From contig NZ_KI260540.1 of NCBI RefSeq assembly GCF_000468035.1, positions 12,471 through 76,470 on the forward strand: a DNA stretch of 64,000 nucleotides, in the 5' to 3' direction. Of this stretch, positions 27,017 through 36,702 are shown piece by piece. The translations under genes and the position numbers were made by a program. Numbering within the stretch: position 1 is the stretch's first letter; each line of letters starts with the position of its first letter. This DNA comes from Selenomonas sp. oral taxon 892 str. F0426 (GTDB taxonomy: Bacteria > Bacillota > Negativicutes > Selenomonadales > Selenomonadaceae). The notes below the pieces were generated by a model. That model did no database searches. It was not told where the DNA came from and saw only the letters and a program-made list of their open reading frames with translations.

Positions 27017-28168
27017 TTATACATCTTTGTTTTCTGTAATAATTTCTATGATACGTTCAGCAAAAGCCTTCGGCGCATATGCACGACCAGCGTGCTCAAG
27101 CGCTTCTTGCCAGCCCTGTACACGCACATCATACTCGTTGATGAAAGTCTCCAATGCCGTACCAAGTGCAGCAGGATCTCCACTCTGGAACGTCACTCCA
27201 ACCGGATAGTTTTCAACCACACAGGGATTAATATCATCGCTGACAAGCACCGGTTTTTGAAAGCCGATTGCCGTAAAGAGCATTGCACTGCACTGATAAC
27301 GATAGCGCTCCGCCGAATACGGAAGGAGAAGTGCATCCACGGAGGCAATCGCTTTTTGCCACTCCGCCCCAATGAGGCCGCGATGTAAGAACGTAATCCC
27401 TTTTCCCTCGTAAGATGCAATAATACGATCAAACTCGGCTGCATCCTCTTCGTGCATCGTCGAGCCCTGTACAAGAAGGTGAACAGGACGCGTATAATTC
27501 CCCGCCAGATAGACATTAAGCAGATCTTCAAGATGTTTTTCTCTGCGGAACTGCCCGAAAAACCCGATGGTGAGGGGTTCATCTGCTCTCACTGCAGGAC
27601 GCTCCGTGACCACCACATCGCGAGGAATGTACGTAGGAGGGAAAATAAAGCGAAGATTCTTTGGCTGATTCCCAAAGATAGTATCCTCAAACGTAATGAC
27701 GGTCGGCCGAATATTAGGATATTCCAGCAGCCCATGAACTGCATCAAAAAAGTTCTTTGCATCCTTCGGGGTGATCCCATGATGGAAAAAAAGGACGGGT
27801 ACGGGAGAGCGCCGTAGAACGCTATGCCGAAGTGCACGCAAATAACGATAGGTTGCTGTTGGCACAATAATGGCATCCATCTCGCCCGCCTGCGCAGCTT
27901 GATAGAGTTGCCGATACCAACTGAACCGGCGTTGTGAGCGACGGAGAGAAATCAGAAATTTGCCGATGCCTCGTGCATGTGTATAGGATACCGATGAGCC
28001 GGAAAGATAACGCACCTCCGTATGATAGTCCATACCAAAATGAAAGCCTTCCGGTACATAGAATACAACCTCATGACCGAGTCTTTTCAGTTCTTCGACA
28101 AGAATACGATCAAAATCGACCTCGTGTCCGCCGGGCGTCATGATGTTTTCAAAGATGGCTATTTTCAT
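27017..28168 (-). CDS. GT4-like glycosyltransferase
   Basis: 383 residues, GT-B fold. The N-terminal MKIAIFENIMTPGGHEVDFDRILVEEL, central IGFFGQFRREKHLEDLLNVYLAG and C-terminal DALLLPYSAERYRYQCSAMLFTAIGFQKPVLVSD follow the GT1/GT4 pattern of donor-binding E-x7-E regions. It probably extends the LPS core. GGTGGAG precedes the ATG. Donor and acceptor cannot be told from sequence. Confidence 0.78.
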   Translation of the reverse strand: MKIAIFENIMTPGGHEVDFDRILVEELKRLGHEVVFYVPEGFHFGMDYHTEVRYLSGSSVSYTHARGIGKFLISLRRSQRRFSWYRQLYQAAQAGEMDAIIVPTATYRYLRALRHSVLRRSPVPVLFFHHGITPKDAKNFFDAVHGLLEYPNIRPTVITFEDTIFGNQPKNLRFIFPPTYIPRDVVVTERPAVRADEPLTIGFFGQFRREKHLEDLLNVYLAGNYTRPVHLLVQGSTMHEEDAAEFDRIIASYEGKGITFLHRGLIGAEWQKAIASVDALLLPYSAERYRYQCSAMLFTAIGFQKPVLVSDDINPCVVENYPVGVTFQSGDPAALGTALETFINEYDVRVQGWQEALEHAGRAYAPKAFAERIIEIITENKDV

Positions 28169-28195
28169 ACGTACATCTCCACCATATCTATGTGG

Positions 28196-28699
28196 TCAGT
28201 CCTCTACTGCCGCTCGTACACACTCCAACAAACTGCCGCCCGTATACCGAACACCTCGGATCCCCGCATTCTCAGCAGCAGCAACATCGCTCTGTGCATC
28301 GCCGAAAAGATAGGAAACGACAGGATCGATATCGTGCTCGGCGATTGCCCGCAGGAGCATACCGGGCGCTGGCTTTCGGCAATCACAAGATTTCGTATAG
28401 GCGGGGACACTGCCATACGTATGGTGGGGGCAGTAGTAAAATGCGTCGATCCGTGCGCCATGCATCGCAAGTTCTGCGTTCATCCAGTCGTGCAGACGAT
28501 GTACATCCGCCTCGTCATAGTAGCCGCGCGCGATACCGCTCTGGTTCGTGACAACGATGACGAGGTAGCCGCGTTCGTTTGCCCAGCGGATCGCATCGAC
28601 CGCCCCCTCCACCCAAACGAAGTCCGCCGGATCATGGAGGTAGTGAGTATCGATGTTGAGCGTGCCGTCACGGTCGAAGAAGAGTGCCTTATTCGGCAT
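28196..28699 (-). CDS. gmhB: D-glycero-D-manno-heptose 1,7-bisphosphate 7-phosphatase
   Basis: 167 residues of the HAD superfamily. LFFDRDGTLNIDTHYLHDPADFVWVEGA has both catalytic aspartates, TNQSGIARG is motif II, and CRKPAPGMLLRA is the motif III region. The C-x-H and paired cysteines (YYCPHH, CDCRKP) match the GmhB zinc site. It dephosphorylates the bisphosphate made by the heptose kinase. The ATG at 28699 overlaps the hldD end by 11 bp. Confidence 0.92.
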   Translation of the reverse strand: MPNKALFFDRDGTLNIDTHYLHDPADFVWVEGAVDAIRWANERGYLVIVVTNQSGIARGYYDEADVHRLHDWMNAELAMHGARIDAFYYCPHHTYGSVPAYTKSCDCRKPAPGMLLRAIAEHDIDPVVSYLFGDAQSDVAAAENAGIRGVRYTGGSLLECVRAAVED

Positions 28700-29660
28700 A
28701 GGAGAAGTACCCGCCCGCATTCAGGAAATCGCAGTACTCCTTGACTGCCTCCTCCATCGGGGTAAATCCGCCGTCATAGCCCGCCGCAAGAAGGGCCGAT
28801 GTATCCGCCTGTGTGTAGTTTTGATACTTTCCGCGCAGTACCTCTGGGAAGTCACGGTAGACGATCTTCCCCTTGCCAAGTGCTGCGATGACGGCACCTG
28901 CCGCCTCATTGTAGCTGTGTGCAACGCCCGTGCCGCAGTTGTAGACACCGCTCTCACCGCCATTTTCGAAGAAATGCAGATTGACACGCACAACATCGCC
29001 GACATACACGAAGTCACGGCGTTGTTCACCGTCTGCGAGGCCATCCGTTCCACGGAAGAGGCGGGCCTCACCGGTCTCCATAATCTGATGGTAGAGCTGA
29101 TAGAAAATCGACGACATCTTCCCTTTGTGATGCTCCTGCGGACCATAGACATTGAAGTATTTGAGGCCGACGATGGGGCTGCGTGCCTCCGGGATGACCT
29201 GACGCACATAACGATCAAACGCAAGCTTTGAGAACGCATAGGGATTGAGCGCATCCTCGCAGAGATCTCCCTCTGTGAAGCCATGCTTTCCACCGCCATA
29301 GGTTGATGCGGAGGAGGCGTAAAAGAACGGGATACGCGTGCCCATCGCAAAGTGCAGGAGCGCCTTGGAGTAGGAGTAATTCTCCTTCATCATATAGTTG
29401 ACATCATACTCCATCGTGTCCGAGCATGCGCCCTCATGGAAAATCGCATCGATATCCGTACCGTCGAAGTCCCCCTCCTCAATGAGGTGAAGGAAGTCGT
29501 CCTTATGCTGATAGTCGATGAAATGCAGCCCGCGAAGGTTCTTATAGTTCTCGCCATCCTGCAGATCGTCGACAATGAGGATATCCTTGTGTCCACGTTC
29601 GTTGAGGGCATGAACGAGATTGCTGCCGATAAATCCAGCACCGCCGGTAACAATAATCAT
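28689..29660 (-). CDS. hldD: ADP-L-glycero-D-manno-heptose 6-epimerase
   Basis: 323 residues, extended SDR. IIVTGGAGFIGSNLVHALNERG binds NADP, FHEGACSDT is an HldD signature, and YASSASTYGGG and NPYAFSKLAFD give the catalytic Ser/Tyr/Lys. It makes the L,D-heptose donor used by the heptosyltransferases two and three genes upstream. Start overlaps the heptose kinase stop (ATGA). Confidence 0.94.
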   Translation of the reverse strand: MIIVTGGAGFIGSNLVHALNERGHKDILIVDDLQDGENYKNLRGLHFIDYQHKDDFLHLIEEGDFDGTDIDAIFHEGACSDTMEYDVNYMMKENYSYSKALLHFAMGTRIPFFYASSASTYGGGKHGFTEGDLCEDALNPYAFSKLAFDRYVRQVIPEARSPIVGLKYFNVYGPQEHHKGKMSSIFYQLYHQIMETGEARLFRGTDGLADGEQRRDFVYVGDVVRVNLHFFENGGESGVYNCGTGVAHSYNEAAGAVIAALGKGKIVYRDFPEVLRGKYQNYTQADTSALLAAGYDGGFTPMEEAVKEYCDFLNAGGYFSYAE

Positions 29661-30655
29661 AGTTTTTCCGCCTCCTGAATCTCAATGACACGCAGCAGCT
29701 CTTCTCTGCTTACCGCATATGTTCCAAGCTTCGATACGACGACGCTCGCCGCGAGGTTCGCTAGATATGCACCGTCTGTTGGCTTCAGTCCGCCCGCGAG
29801 TGCGAGGCCAAAGACAGCAATGACCGTATCCCCTGCACCAGAGACATCGAAGACCTCCTGTGCCTTCGTCGGAATGTGCACGACTTCGTCCCCATGGATG
29901 AGCGACAGCCCTTTTTCCGAGCGCGTGAGGAGGACGTTGCGCAGGCTGAACTTACGCATGGCATAACGTGCCGCCTTCTCGACATCGAAATCATCGTTGG
30001 CGATAGGCTCGAGGAGGATTTCGTTGATCTCCTTCAGATTCGGTGTGATGTAGTCGGCATCCTTGTATTTCGCCCACTGCACTCCTTTCGGATCGACAAT
30101 GACGGGCACTCCATGGTCGTGCGCCAAGCGTATGATGCGCTGACATGCATATTCGGTGCAGGAACCTTTGCCGTAGTCCGAGATGATGACGCAGTCCATG
30201 CTCTCGTTGAGTTTCTTTTCGATGAAGCTGAGATAGGTCTGTGCATCATCCCCGTCAATTGGACTGGCATCCTCAAAGTCAAGGCGGAGCATCTGCTGAT
30301 GTCCGCCGATGATACGGATCTTAGTCGTGGTCGGGCGATTTGTATAAACGAGTCCCGTATGGTCAATCCCGCGTGCGGAGAACTTTTCGAGCAAGCTCTT
30401 GCAGTGTGCATCGTTGCCAACATAGCCTGCGATGGTGACATTCGTTCCAAGGAGTGCAAGGTTATGCGCAACATTCGCCGCGCCGCCAAGCGTCTCACGC
30501 GTCCCCGTCACATGCGTAATCGGCACAGGTGCTTCAGGCGAAATACGCGTAACCTCGCCCGAGTAGTACTTGTCAAGCATGACATCGCCGACGACGAGGA
30601 TGTTGCTGCGTACACTCTTCTCCGCAACAGTTGCGCGGATCTTTGCCATATCCAT
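29657..30655 (-). CDS. rfaE1: D-glycero-beta-D-manno-heptose-7-phosphate kinase (RfaE domain I, separate gene)
   Basis: 332 residues, PfkB/ribokinase fold. VVGDVMLDKYYSGEVTRISPEAPVPI, GGAANVAHNLALLG, and the catalytic DVSGAGDTVIAVFGLALAGG are diagnostic of the kinase half of HldE. The adenylyltransferase half is a separate gene (32954-33418), so HldE is split here. The start at 30655 follows AGGAG; the extension to 30880 would run into the waaF-like gene and is rejected. Confidence 0.93.
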   Translation of the reverse strand: MDMAKIRATVAEKSVRSNILVVGDVMLDKYYSGEVTRISPEAPVPITHVTGTRETLGGAANVAHNLALLGTNVTIAGYVGNDAHCKSLLEKFSARGIDHTGLVYTNRPTTTKIRIIGGHQQMLRLDFEDASPIDGDDAQTYLSFIEKKLNESMDCVIISDYGKGSCTEYACQRIIRLAHDHGVPVIVDPKGVQWAKYKDADYITPNLKEINEILLEPIANDDFDVEKAARYAMRKFSLRNVLLTRSEKGLSLIHGDEVVHIPTKAQEVFDVSGAGDTVIAVFGLALAGGLKPTDGAYLANLAASVVVSKLGTYAVSREELLRVIEIQEAEKL

Positions 30656-30704
30656 GAGAACACTCCTATCTCTTGCAAAACCTCTTAATGAACTCTGTTC
30701 TATC

Positions 30705-31898
30705 TCATTGTTTCCGTGCCGTCTTCGGCAAAACAGGGCGAACGACACGCCCCGCGGCGCCCTTAGGCGAGAGGATGAAGCTGCCATCCACCTGCTCCAC
30801 GACCCGTGTCTCAAAATCCGACGGCCGCGGCAGCTCGTATGCCGGTTTCTCCCCATTCTCCGCAAGCATCTGATCCGCATATTTCAATATGAGATCGGGG
30901 GGCATCTGCTTCATGCACTGCATATGTTCCTCGCGGCTCAGCGGGCATTCATGAATGCGGCAGGGATGACACGGAACGGGTGCACGAACAGAGATGCTCT
31001 TTGCATCATATGGGTAGAACCCTGGAATGGGTGATGCACCAAACATACACAGAACGGGAACATTCATCGCGACACCAACGTGCATGGGGCCGGAGTCCGT
31101 CGTGATGAAGAGAATGCAGCGGCGGAGCAGTCCGGCGAGCACGCCGAGGCTGACCTTCCCGGTGAAGATATGCAGCCGAGGGTTCTCCCTCTCACGCATC
31201 TGTACTCGACAGGCATCGACGATCTCCACGTCCATCGGTCCACCCATGACGGCAACGTGATAGCCACGCACGAGATATGTATCCGCAACGACAGCGAAGT
31301 AATCCGCTATCCAGCGCTTCGTCATCCAGCTCGCTCCAATGTTGAGCGCAATCACCTTGTCTCCAGGGGAAAAATGCCGTTCCCAAAGGCGCCCCGCCGC
31401 CTCCTCTGCACCTGGCGGAAGCCACATCTGGAGCCCGGCATCATCAAGCTCTCCAATAATCCCAGCGGCACGCAGAGCCGCATAGTGTGAATGAATTTCG
31501 TGCATGATGAGGTTCTGGTCAGGACTCACATGATCGAACATGAGAGAGAAGCCGGGCTTTGCATACCCCACAATCCGCTTCCCTCCACTCAACGCTGCGA
31601 GCGCAGACGCACGTTCGTTGCGATGCAGATTGATCACAAGATCATACTTGTTTTTGCGCAGGCGGCGTGCAAAACGCAGAATGCCCAGAAAGCTGTCATC
31701 GCGTCCCTTCTTGTCAATAAAGAGGCAGTCATTGATGTGGCGGTTTTCCTGCACGATATCCGCGAGCTTCAGATCGGCGAGCAGTGTGATATGCGCAGCA
31801 GGATAGTTGTGACGGATGGTACGCAGGACAGGCGTCATGAGCATGAGGTCGCCAAGGTGCATGAGGTTGATAACGAGAATGTTCTGATATGAGCTCAC
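30705..31898 (-). CDS. waaF: Family 9 glycosyltransferase, heptosyltransferase II-like
   Basis: 397 residues. ILVINLMHLGDLMLMTPVLRTIRHNYPAAHITLLAD is the GT9 N-terminus, ALNIGASWMTKRW the donor-site motif, and FITTDSGPMHVGVAMNVPVLCMFG the C-terminal T/DSGPMH block. C-terminal cysteines (PCHPCRIHECP) are common in this group. The start is a GTG at 31898 forming a GTGA overlap with the previous stop and preceded by GGAGG inside the upstream gene. Assignment as heptosyltransferase II rather than III or IV is by context. Confidence 0.83.
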   Translation of the reverse strand: MSSYQNILVINLMHLGDLMLMTPVLRTIRHNYPAAHITLLADLKLADIVQENRHINDCLFIDKKGRDDSFLGILRFARRLRKNKYDLVINLHRNERASALAALSGGKRIVGYAKPGFSLMFDHVSPDQNLIMHEIHSHYAALRAAGIIGELDDAGLQMWLPPGAEEAAGRLWERHFSPGDKVIALNIGASWMTKRWIADYFAVVADTYLVRGYHVAVMGGPMDVEIVDACRVQMRERENPRLHIFTGKVSLGVLAGLLRRCILFITTDSGPMHVGVAMNVPVLCMFGASPIPGFYPYDAKSISVRAPVPCHPCRIHECPLSREEHMQCMKQMPPDLILKYADQMLAENGEKPAYELPRPSDFETRVVEQVDGSFILSPKGAAGRVVRPVLPKTARKQ

Positions 31899-32953
31899 AT
31901 TCTCCCTCCATCCCATTCTTCTCTCATAGCTGGCACTCCCGCCAGTATGTTTTCTGCCCGCGCCATAACTCTATCCGGTGTAATATCAGCAAGACAGTCA
32001 AGCCCTAGCGGACAGATCCGCTTCATGCATCGGCGGCAGCTGCGCTCAATTTCGATGACATTTTCAGGCTGCCGATATAGCCCATTGCGGGTCGGAGGCC
32101 ACGACCCCATCATCATCAAGGTGGGCACATCAAGGGCATCGGATAGATGTGTAGGCCCTGTGTCTCCGCCAATCACAACGGCGGCACCGCGGAAAAGTGC
32201 TGCGAGCTCTGGTAGGCTTGTCTGCTCCACCAGGGATGCAACCGGAGCATTGGCTGCCTGCTGAATCTCCTCTGCACGCCTCACATCATCGGCACCGCCG
32301 CCGACGAGAATCGGCATGATGCCGCGTCCCCTCAGCTGATCGGCTAGGCGAGCAAAAAACGTCGTTGGCCACCTTTTATTTGCACGGCTGGCGCCAACGA
32401 TGAGAGGCGCATAACGCGTGTTCTGACCACAGACAGCCAGCCGTTTTTCCTCTGCAGATTGGACATCCTGCGCTGATATGCAAAACGAAAAAACAGCCTT
32501 ATCCGCAGGGCATCCAAGAGCGCGTACAACATCGAGATTCTGCTCGACGATATGTCCATCCATATGAGCCCCACGGATTGGACGGGATATGAGAGATGCT
32601 CCCTCGCGCATAAATCCCGTACCGATTTTTTTTTGCGCGCGGACGAAAAAAGCAATCGCTGCTGATTTGAACAACCCCTGCAAATCCATCGAAACATCGT
32701 AGTGGTGCTTCTGTAAAAGCCGCCGAAAGGGGATAAAATGACGAAGGAATCCCTGCCGTGTTTTCAGTTCCTTTTTCGGAAAGACAATGATTTCATCGAC
32801 ATCACTGCACATCGCCACGATATCCCTGGCCGCAGGCTCGACAACCCAGGTGATATGTACGCTGGGCCGATATTCTCTCAGAGCATGTATTGCGGGGATC
32901 GCATGGATGACATCGCCGATCGCAGAGAGCTTAATCACAAGAATGTTGTTCAA
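31895..32953 (-). CDS. waaC: Family 9 glycosyltransferase, heptosyltransferase I-like
   Basis: 352 residues. NILVIKLSAIGDVIHAIPAIHALREYRPSVHITWVVEP is close to WaaC, which adds the first heptose to Kdo. LIVGASRANKRWPTTFFARLADQL and GGDTGPTHLSDALDVPTLMMMG are the donor-binding blocks; a C-terminal CRRCMKRICPLGLDCL cysteine patch follows. The start is TTG two bases after rfaE2 (AGGCGG upstream). It overlaps the waaF start. Confidence 0.85.
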   Translation of the reverse strand: MNNILVIKLSAIGDVIHAIPAIHALREYRPSVHITWVVEPAARDIVAMCSDVDEIIVFPKKELKTRQGFLRHFIPFRRLLQKHHYDVSMDLQGLFKSAAIAFFVRAQKKIGTGFMREGASLISRPIRGAHMDGHIVEQNLDVVRALGCPADKAVFSFCISAQDVQSAEEKRLAVCGQNTRYAPLIVGASRANKRWPTTFFARLADQLRGRGIMPILVGGGADDVRRAEEIQQAANAPVASLVEQTSLPELAALFRGAAVVIGGDTGPTHLSDALDVPTLMMMGSWPPTRNGLYRQPENVIEIERSCRRCMKRICPLGLDCLADITPDRVMARAENILAGVPAMREEWDGGRM

Positions 32954-33418
32954 TCATACCGCCTGCATTCTCTGGATGATATTCGTTGTGGATTTGCCCG
33001 CAACAAGGGGGATAAATGCGACCTCTCCGCCATAGCGCTCGACAATGCGCGCCTCTGGCAGCGTCTCCGGCGTATAGTCACCGCCCTTGACATAGACCGC
33101 AGGATGCACCTTTGCGATCAGTTCCTCGGCCGTATCCTCGTCAAATATCACAACTGCATCCACGGATTTCAGCGCTCCCACAACCTCTGCACGCTCCTCA
33201 GCAGTATTGACGGGGCGCGTCTCCCCCTTGAGGCGGCGCACGGAGGCGTCACTGTTCAGCCCGAGGATAAGCACATCCCCGAGCGCACGTGCCGCAGCAA
33301 GATAACGCACATGACCCGAATGGAGGATATCAAAGCACCCATTCGTAAAAACGACACGCTGTCCTGCTGCGCGCAGAGTCTCAGAAAACTCTGCAATCCG
33401 ATTGTTTGGGATCAGCAT
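32954..33418 (-). CDS. rfaE2: D-glycero-beta-D-manno-heptose 1-phosphate adenylyltransferase (RfaE domain II, separate gene)
   Basis: 154 residues, nucleotidyltransferase fold. [39 protein letters not shown] has the HxGH site (HSGH), and GKSTTNII is the terminal IS-like motif. It adenylylates heptose-1-phosphate before HldD acts. The ATG at 33418 follows GGGAGAG; the upstream frame overlaps the lptD-like gene and is rejected. Confidence 0.93.
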   Translation of the reverse strand: MLIPNNRIAEFSETLRAAGQRVVFTNGCFDILHSGHVRYLAAARALGDVLILGLNSDASVRRLKGETRPVNTAEERAEVVGALKSVDAVVIFDEDTAEELIAKVHPAVYVKGGDYTPETLPEARIVERYGGEVAFIPLVAGKSTTNIIQRMQAV

Positions 33419-33452
33419 ACCAGTCTCTCCCCACCCACTCGTCCACGTATCT

Positions 33453-34979
33453 TTACCATGGCGTAAACTCCCATTTGACCTTCCACGAATCCTGCTTCGA
33501 GCGATAGCGCAGGATAATCTGCGAGCAGTGCAGATCGTGGAACCAGTAGTAGTCCACATCCGTCCACTTGTGTGGCTCCACAGCATACTTCGTGCCTACC
33601 GCGATCCGATTGCGCTCGTCGAGTCGATAGCTCAGTCCCGCCTGCAAGACTTTAGAGTAGTCCTCCTGATCGTAGTCAAAGAGTGATTTTTGTTTTGATT
33701 TCTGCGTATAAACAGCCCCGACGTATGCGGCAAATCGATCATTGAATGACTTTGTGAGGTAGGCACTCGCATCGAAGCCCTGCACCCGCGATCCGTCATA
33801 GCTCTCGCGCGTGACGGAGTACCCCGTTGCCAGGTCGATCCGAAAACCGTGAAAGGGGATCGTATCATGCACAACGGAAATGCCGTACTGCCAGTGATTG
33901 CTGTGGATACCACTCCCATACCAGCGGCCATACTCGGAGTAGAGGCGGTAGGTAACCGGCGTCTTGCCGACCCGCTTCCCGTAGCTGAGTGTCAGGGACG
34001 GCTCCTTCTTGATCCACGCGTTATCCCCGTCCTCAAAGACACCATAGGTCAGGAGCGCACGCATTCCTGCATTTGCCCAGTCAAGATCGTAGTGACTGCG
34101 CCAGCCCTTGTTCGTCGTTGCATAGATGTCCGCACGCGCCGTCACACGAGGCATAAGATCATGTTCAAAGGTCTGCTCCACCCAAAGGCCGTCGTCACTG
34201 TCATAGCCGGCACGAGGGAAATTTCGCTGTATGGGCTTCGACGTATCCACCTCATAGCGTTTCCTCGCAAAGATGACCTTGTTCTTGAGCCAGAACTTCA
34301 CATTCGTCAGCACCATGCGGTTCCCAGGATAGACTTCCGTTACATCTGCGCTCAGATGATAGTCCGGCTTCTCTGCGCTGCATTTCGTCTGCGTGCCATC
34401 ATAGACAACGATTTTGTCCGGGTAGAACTCGAACCGCTTGCCTGTCATATAGTAGCCGCCAACCTTGCCCGCAGTCTCCTCCATCGTGCCCTCGTGCGTT
34501 TTGTAGTTATAGTTGATGCGGTAGCCGTCGAGCGTTACGCGCGCCGCGCCCTCCGTGAGCTGGAGCACATGTGCACGGTCAGGAACGGAGACGTCGCCTG
34601 ATACCGTATTCCCCTCCACATAGTCGCCTTGGAAGCGCCGTGCCGCCAGCTGCACGATGTCCACGTGTCCCTTGGCCGTAAATGCACCCGTACGCTCATC
34701 ATAGGTGAGATCATCACCCTCGAACGCAATGGGGGACGGCGCATCCTCCGTCACGGGATGGCGAAGATACTTCTCCATCGCCGCCACATCGGCAAGAAGC
34801 TTCTCCTGCTCCGGTGTGAGCCGGTTTGCACGTTCCTCCCGCCGCTCGTTCTCGATAAAGTCCAAATGCTGAAAGCCCGTATCCGAGTCCCCGCGGTAGG
34901 CAGCATGAGTTTCCAACGGGAGCACTGTACAGGCAGCAGTCAATGTGAGTAGGATGCGCGTTTTTATCGGCTCGGTCAT
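33453..34979 (-). CDS. LptD-like LPS-assembly outer membrane protein (short form)
   Basis: 508 residues with an N-terminal signal peptide ([21 protein letters not shown]). It carries an OstA/LptA-like beta-jellyroll (about 85-190: [39 protein letters not shown]) and a beta-barrel to the C-terminus ending [18 protein letters not shown] is the conserved LptD cysteine-plus-PDY segment. It is much shorter than enterobacterial LptD (about 780 residues) and lacks the usual paired C-terminal cysteines. It heads the heptose/core genes, consistent with LPS export. Negativicutes often have more than one LptD-like protein, so this may not be the only one. Confidence 0.82.
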   Translation of the reverse strand: MTEPIKTRILLTLTAACTVLPLETHAAYRGDSDTGFQHLDFIENERREERANRLTPEQEKLLADVAAMEKYLRHPVTEDAPSPIAFEGDDLTYDERTGAFTAKGHVDIVQLAARRFQGDYVEGNTVSGDVSVPDRAHVLQLTEGAARVTLDGYRINYNYKTHEGTMEETAGKVGGYYMTGKRFEFYPDKIVVYDGTQTKCSAEKPDYHLSADVTEVYPGNRMVLTNVKFWLKNKVIFARKRYEVDTSKPIQRNFPRAGYDSDDGLWVEQTFEHDLMPRVTARADIYATTNKGWRSHYDLDWANAGMRALLTYGVFEDGDNAWIKKEPSLTLSYGKRVGKTPVTYRLYSEYGRWYGSGIHSNHWQYGISVVHDTIPFHGFRIDLATGYSVTRESYDGSRVQGFDASAYLTKSFNDRFAAYVGAVYTQKSKQKSLFDYDQEDYSKVLQAGLSYRLDERNRIAVGTKYAVEPHKWTDVDYYWFHDLHCSQIILRYRSKQDSWKVKWEFTPW

Positions 34980-35102
34980 CAGCGCGTTCTCCTGTCTTTG
35001 TAAAGTAGTTTGACGTTATTATACTACATCATAAACGGAATTTTCGCAACTGAAAAGAGCGCATACACATTGTGCATCCACATCATCTCATACAAGATAA
35101 AT

Positions 35103-35131
35103 TTGACGCACAAAAATTTTTCCTCTATAAT
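35103..35131 (+). promoter_or_regulatory. Promoter of the exported-protein genes
   Basis: TTGACG (35103-35108), a 17-bp spacer and TATAAT (35126-35131), 48 bp before the gene at 35179. Confidence 0.82.
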
Positions 35132-35178
35132 AGACGCGAATTAGGAAGGATCCATAGAGAAAGGAGGCGCTCATCGGA

Positions 35179-35586
35179 ATGCAGCGTTTCACAGCGAGCG
35201 GATTACTGCTTGCTGTCACTTTATTGATCGCAGGTGTGAGCACATGCAGCGCAGCAGAGGATATGCGCTTCGTCGATGCAGAGGATGACACGGGCTACTA
35301 CGTCGATGCCGCAAGCATTGTCCGCGTCTCGGATACGGAACGCGATGCAGTTGTTGCCGTTGTCAAGGCAGGCGAGAATCGCCGCTATCTCTACCGTACA
35401 CGACTCAACCCACACGCAGGAACATATCAGTTTGTCTCCGCTCAGGTCGAGGTCTATGATACAAAGGAGATTCTGCGCACGACGCAGGGCATGGATGTGC
35501 CACGACCATATACGCCGGCTTCGCCGCTCAGAAGCATTGCTGACTTTATTGAAGAACTGCTCACATCCAAGCAGCAAGCCAGATAG
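35179..35586 (+). CDS. Small exported protein of unknown function
   Basis: 135 residues. The N-terminus FTASGLLLAVTLLIAGVSTCSAAED is a clear Sec signal peptide with an AxA-type cleavage site. The mature part (about 110 residues) is mostly beta (MRFVDAEDDTGYYVDAASIVRVSDTERDAVVAVVKA, YLYRTRLN, AQVEVYDTKEILR) and ends in a short amphipathic helix. I do not recognise a named family; the FVDAEDDTGYYVDAASI pattern resembles small periplasmic or surface proteins common in Negativicutes. AAAGGAGG precedes the ATG. The next exported gene follows after 14 bp, so the two are likely cotranscribed. Confidence 0.78.
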   Translation: MQRFTASGLLLAVTLLIAGVSTCSAAEDMRFVDAEDDTGYYVDAASIVRVSDTERDAVVAVVKAGENRRYLYRTRLNPHAGTYQFVSAQVEVYDTKEILRTTQGMDVPRPYTPASPLRSIADFIEELLTSKQQAR

Positions 35587-35600
35587 AAGGAGGATCATTC

Positions 35601-36602
35601 ATGCGACAGAAAATCTGCGCCCTCATGTTGACCCTTGTGCTCGCGCTCACATCCTTTGGCACGGCACTGGCAGCAGAACCGCCCAATGCCGTCCAGTCCA
35701 AGCTTGCGCTCATTGAGCAGGACACCTATGGACAAGAGCAGACGGGTGCGCTCATTGACCGCATCAACCGGCTTGAACGTGACTATGACGGCAAGCACCG
35801 CAGCGGGAGTCTTATGGCGCGAATTGACGCCATCTATGACGAGGTCTACACAAACAGCACCGCACCATCCGTCCTGATGAACCTAAATGCCATCGAATGG
35901 AACATCAACCATGAGACGAGTCTGCGCTCCGTGCAGGAGCGCGTCAGCGAGATGGAGATGGCCCTCCTCGGCAAAACGAGTGAGGGAACATTCAAAAAGC
36001 GCATCTCTGCACTCTCGACAGCATCCTTCGGCACGAAGGACATCCCCGTCACCCCCGTCTCCGTTCCTGCAAATACACTCGTCAAAGTTACGCTCGTGAC
36101 GCCTGTCAATGCAAAAAACCTAAAGGTCGGCGACACAATCGAGTATCAGGTCGCGGATGATGTCTTCGTCGGTGATGTCCTCGTCTTTACGAAGGGCTCG
36201 CGCGGTGAGGGCACCGTTACGAAGGTGAAACAGGCGAAGAACTTTGGCCGCAACGCCGCCGTTGACGTTGACTTCAAGAATACAAAGGCACTCGACGGAA
36301 CCTACGTCACTACCTTCATCGGCGAAGAGGCAAAGAAGGAAATGCAGCATCTCGCGATGGCAGCTGGTGCGTCGCTCGCGGGCATTGCCGTCCTCGGCCC
36401 TCTCGGTGTTGTCGCCGGTGCATTTGTCCACGGCAAAAACGTCGACCTCCCTGCGGGTACGGAACTCTACATACAGACTCAGAGCGAGACAACCGTCTAC
36501 GGTGTACAGACAACCTACGACAGCGCCGCTCCGTTCCAGTCTGCGGCAGCGCGCAATACTGCTAATGACAGCGACAACAGCGTCTACGATGATGAGGTAT
36601 AG
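35601..36602 (+). CDS. Exported protein with YG-Q-type N-terminal repeats
   Basis: 333 residues, signal peptide ALMLTLVLALTSFGTALAA. Residues 30-130 hold three or four imperfect repeats (LALIEQDTYGQEQTGALIDRINRLE, YDGKHRSGSLMARIDAIYDEV, METALLGKTSEGTFKKRISALS-like), a pattern frequent in Negativicute envelope proteins. The centre (VKVTLVTPVNAKNLKVGDTIEYQVADDV) is beta-rich, and MAAGASLAGIAVLGPLGVVAGAFV may be a glycine-rich membrane-associated helix. Function unknown. GAAGGAGG precedes the ATG, and a terminator follows. Confidence 0.75.
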   Translation: MRQKICALMLTLVLALTSFGTALAAEPPNAVQSKLALIEQDTYGQEQTGALIDRINRLERDYDGKHRSGSLMARIDAIYDEVYTNSTAPSVLMNLNAIEWNINHETSLRSVQERVSEMEMALLGKTSEGTFKKRISALSTASFGTKDIPVTPVSVPANTLVKVTLVTPVNAKNLKVGDTIEYQVADDVFVGDVLVFTKGSRGEGTVTKVKQAKNFGRNAAVDVDFKNTKALDGTYVTTFIGEEAKKEMQHLAMAAGASLAGIAVLGPLGVVAGAFVHGKNVDLPAGTELYIQTQSETTVYGVQTTYDSAAPFQSAAARNTANDSDNSVYDDEV

Positions 36603-36639
36603 ACATCACTGATAATTTCGACAGCGTTTCTGATAAGAT

Positions 36640-36682
36640 CCGCATCTGTCCCCTCTGTGGGTGTGACAGATGCGGCATTTTT
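36640..36682 (+). terminator. Intrinsic terminator after the exported-protein pair
   Basis: Arms CCGCATCTGTC (36640-36650) and GACAGATGCGG (36665-36675), then CATTTTTG. The next gene's site begins just after it, so read-through may contribute to that gene. Confidence 0.88.
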
Positions 36683-36702
36683 GTATCATCAGGAGGCACG
36701 CA

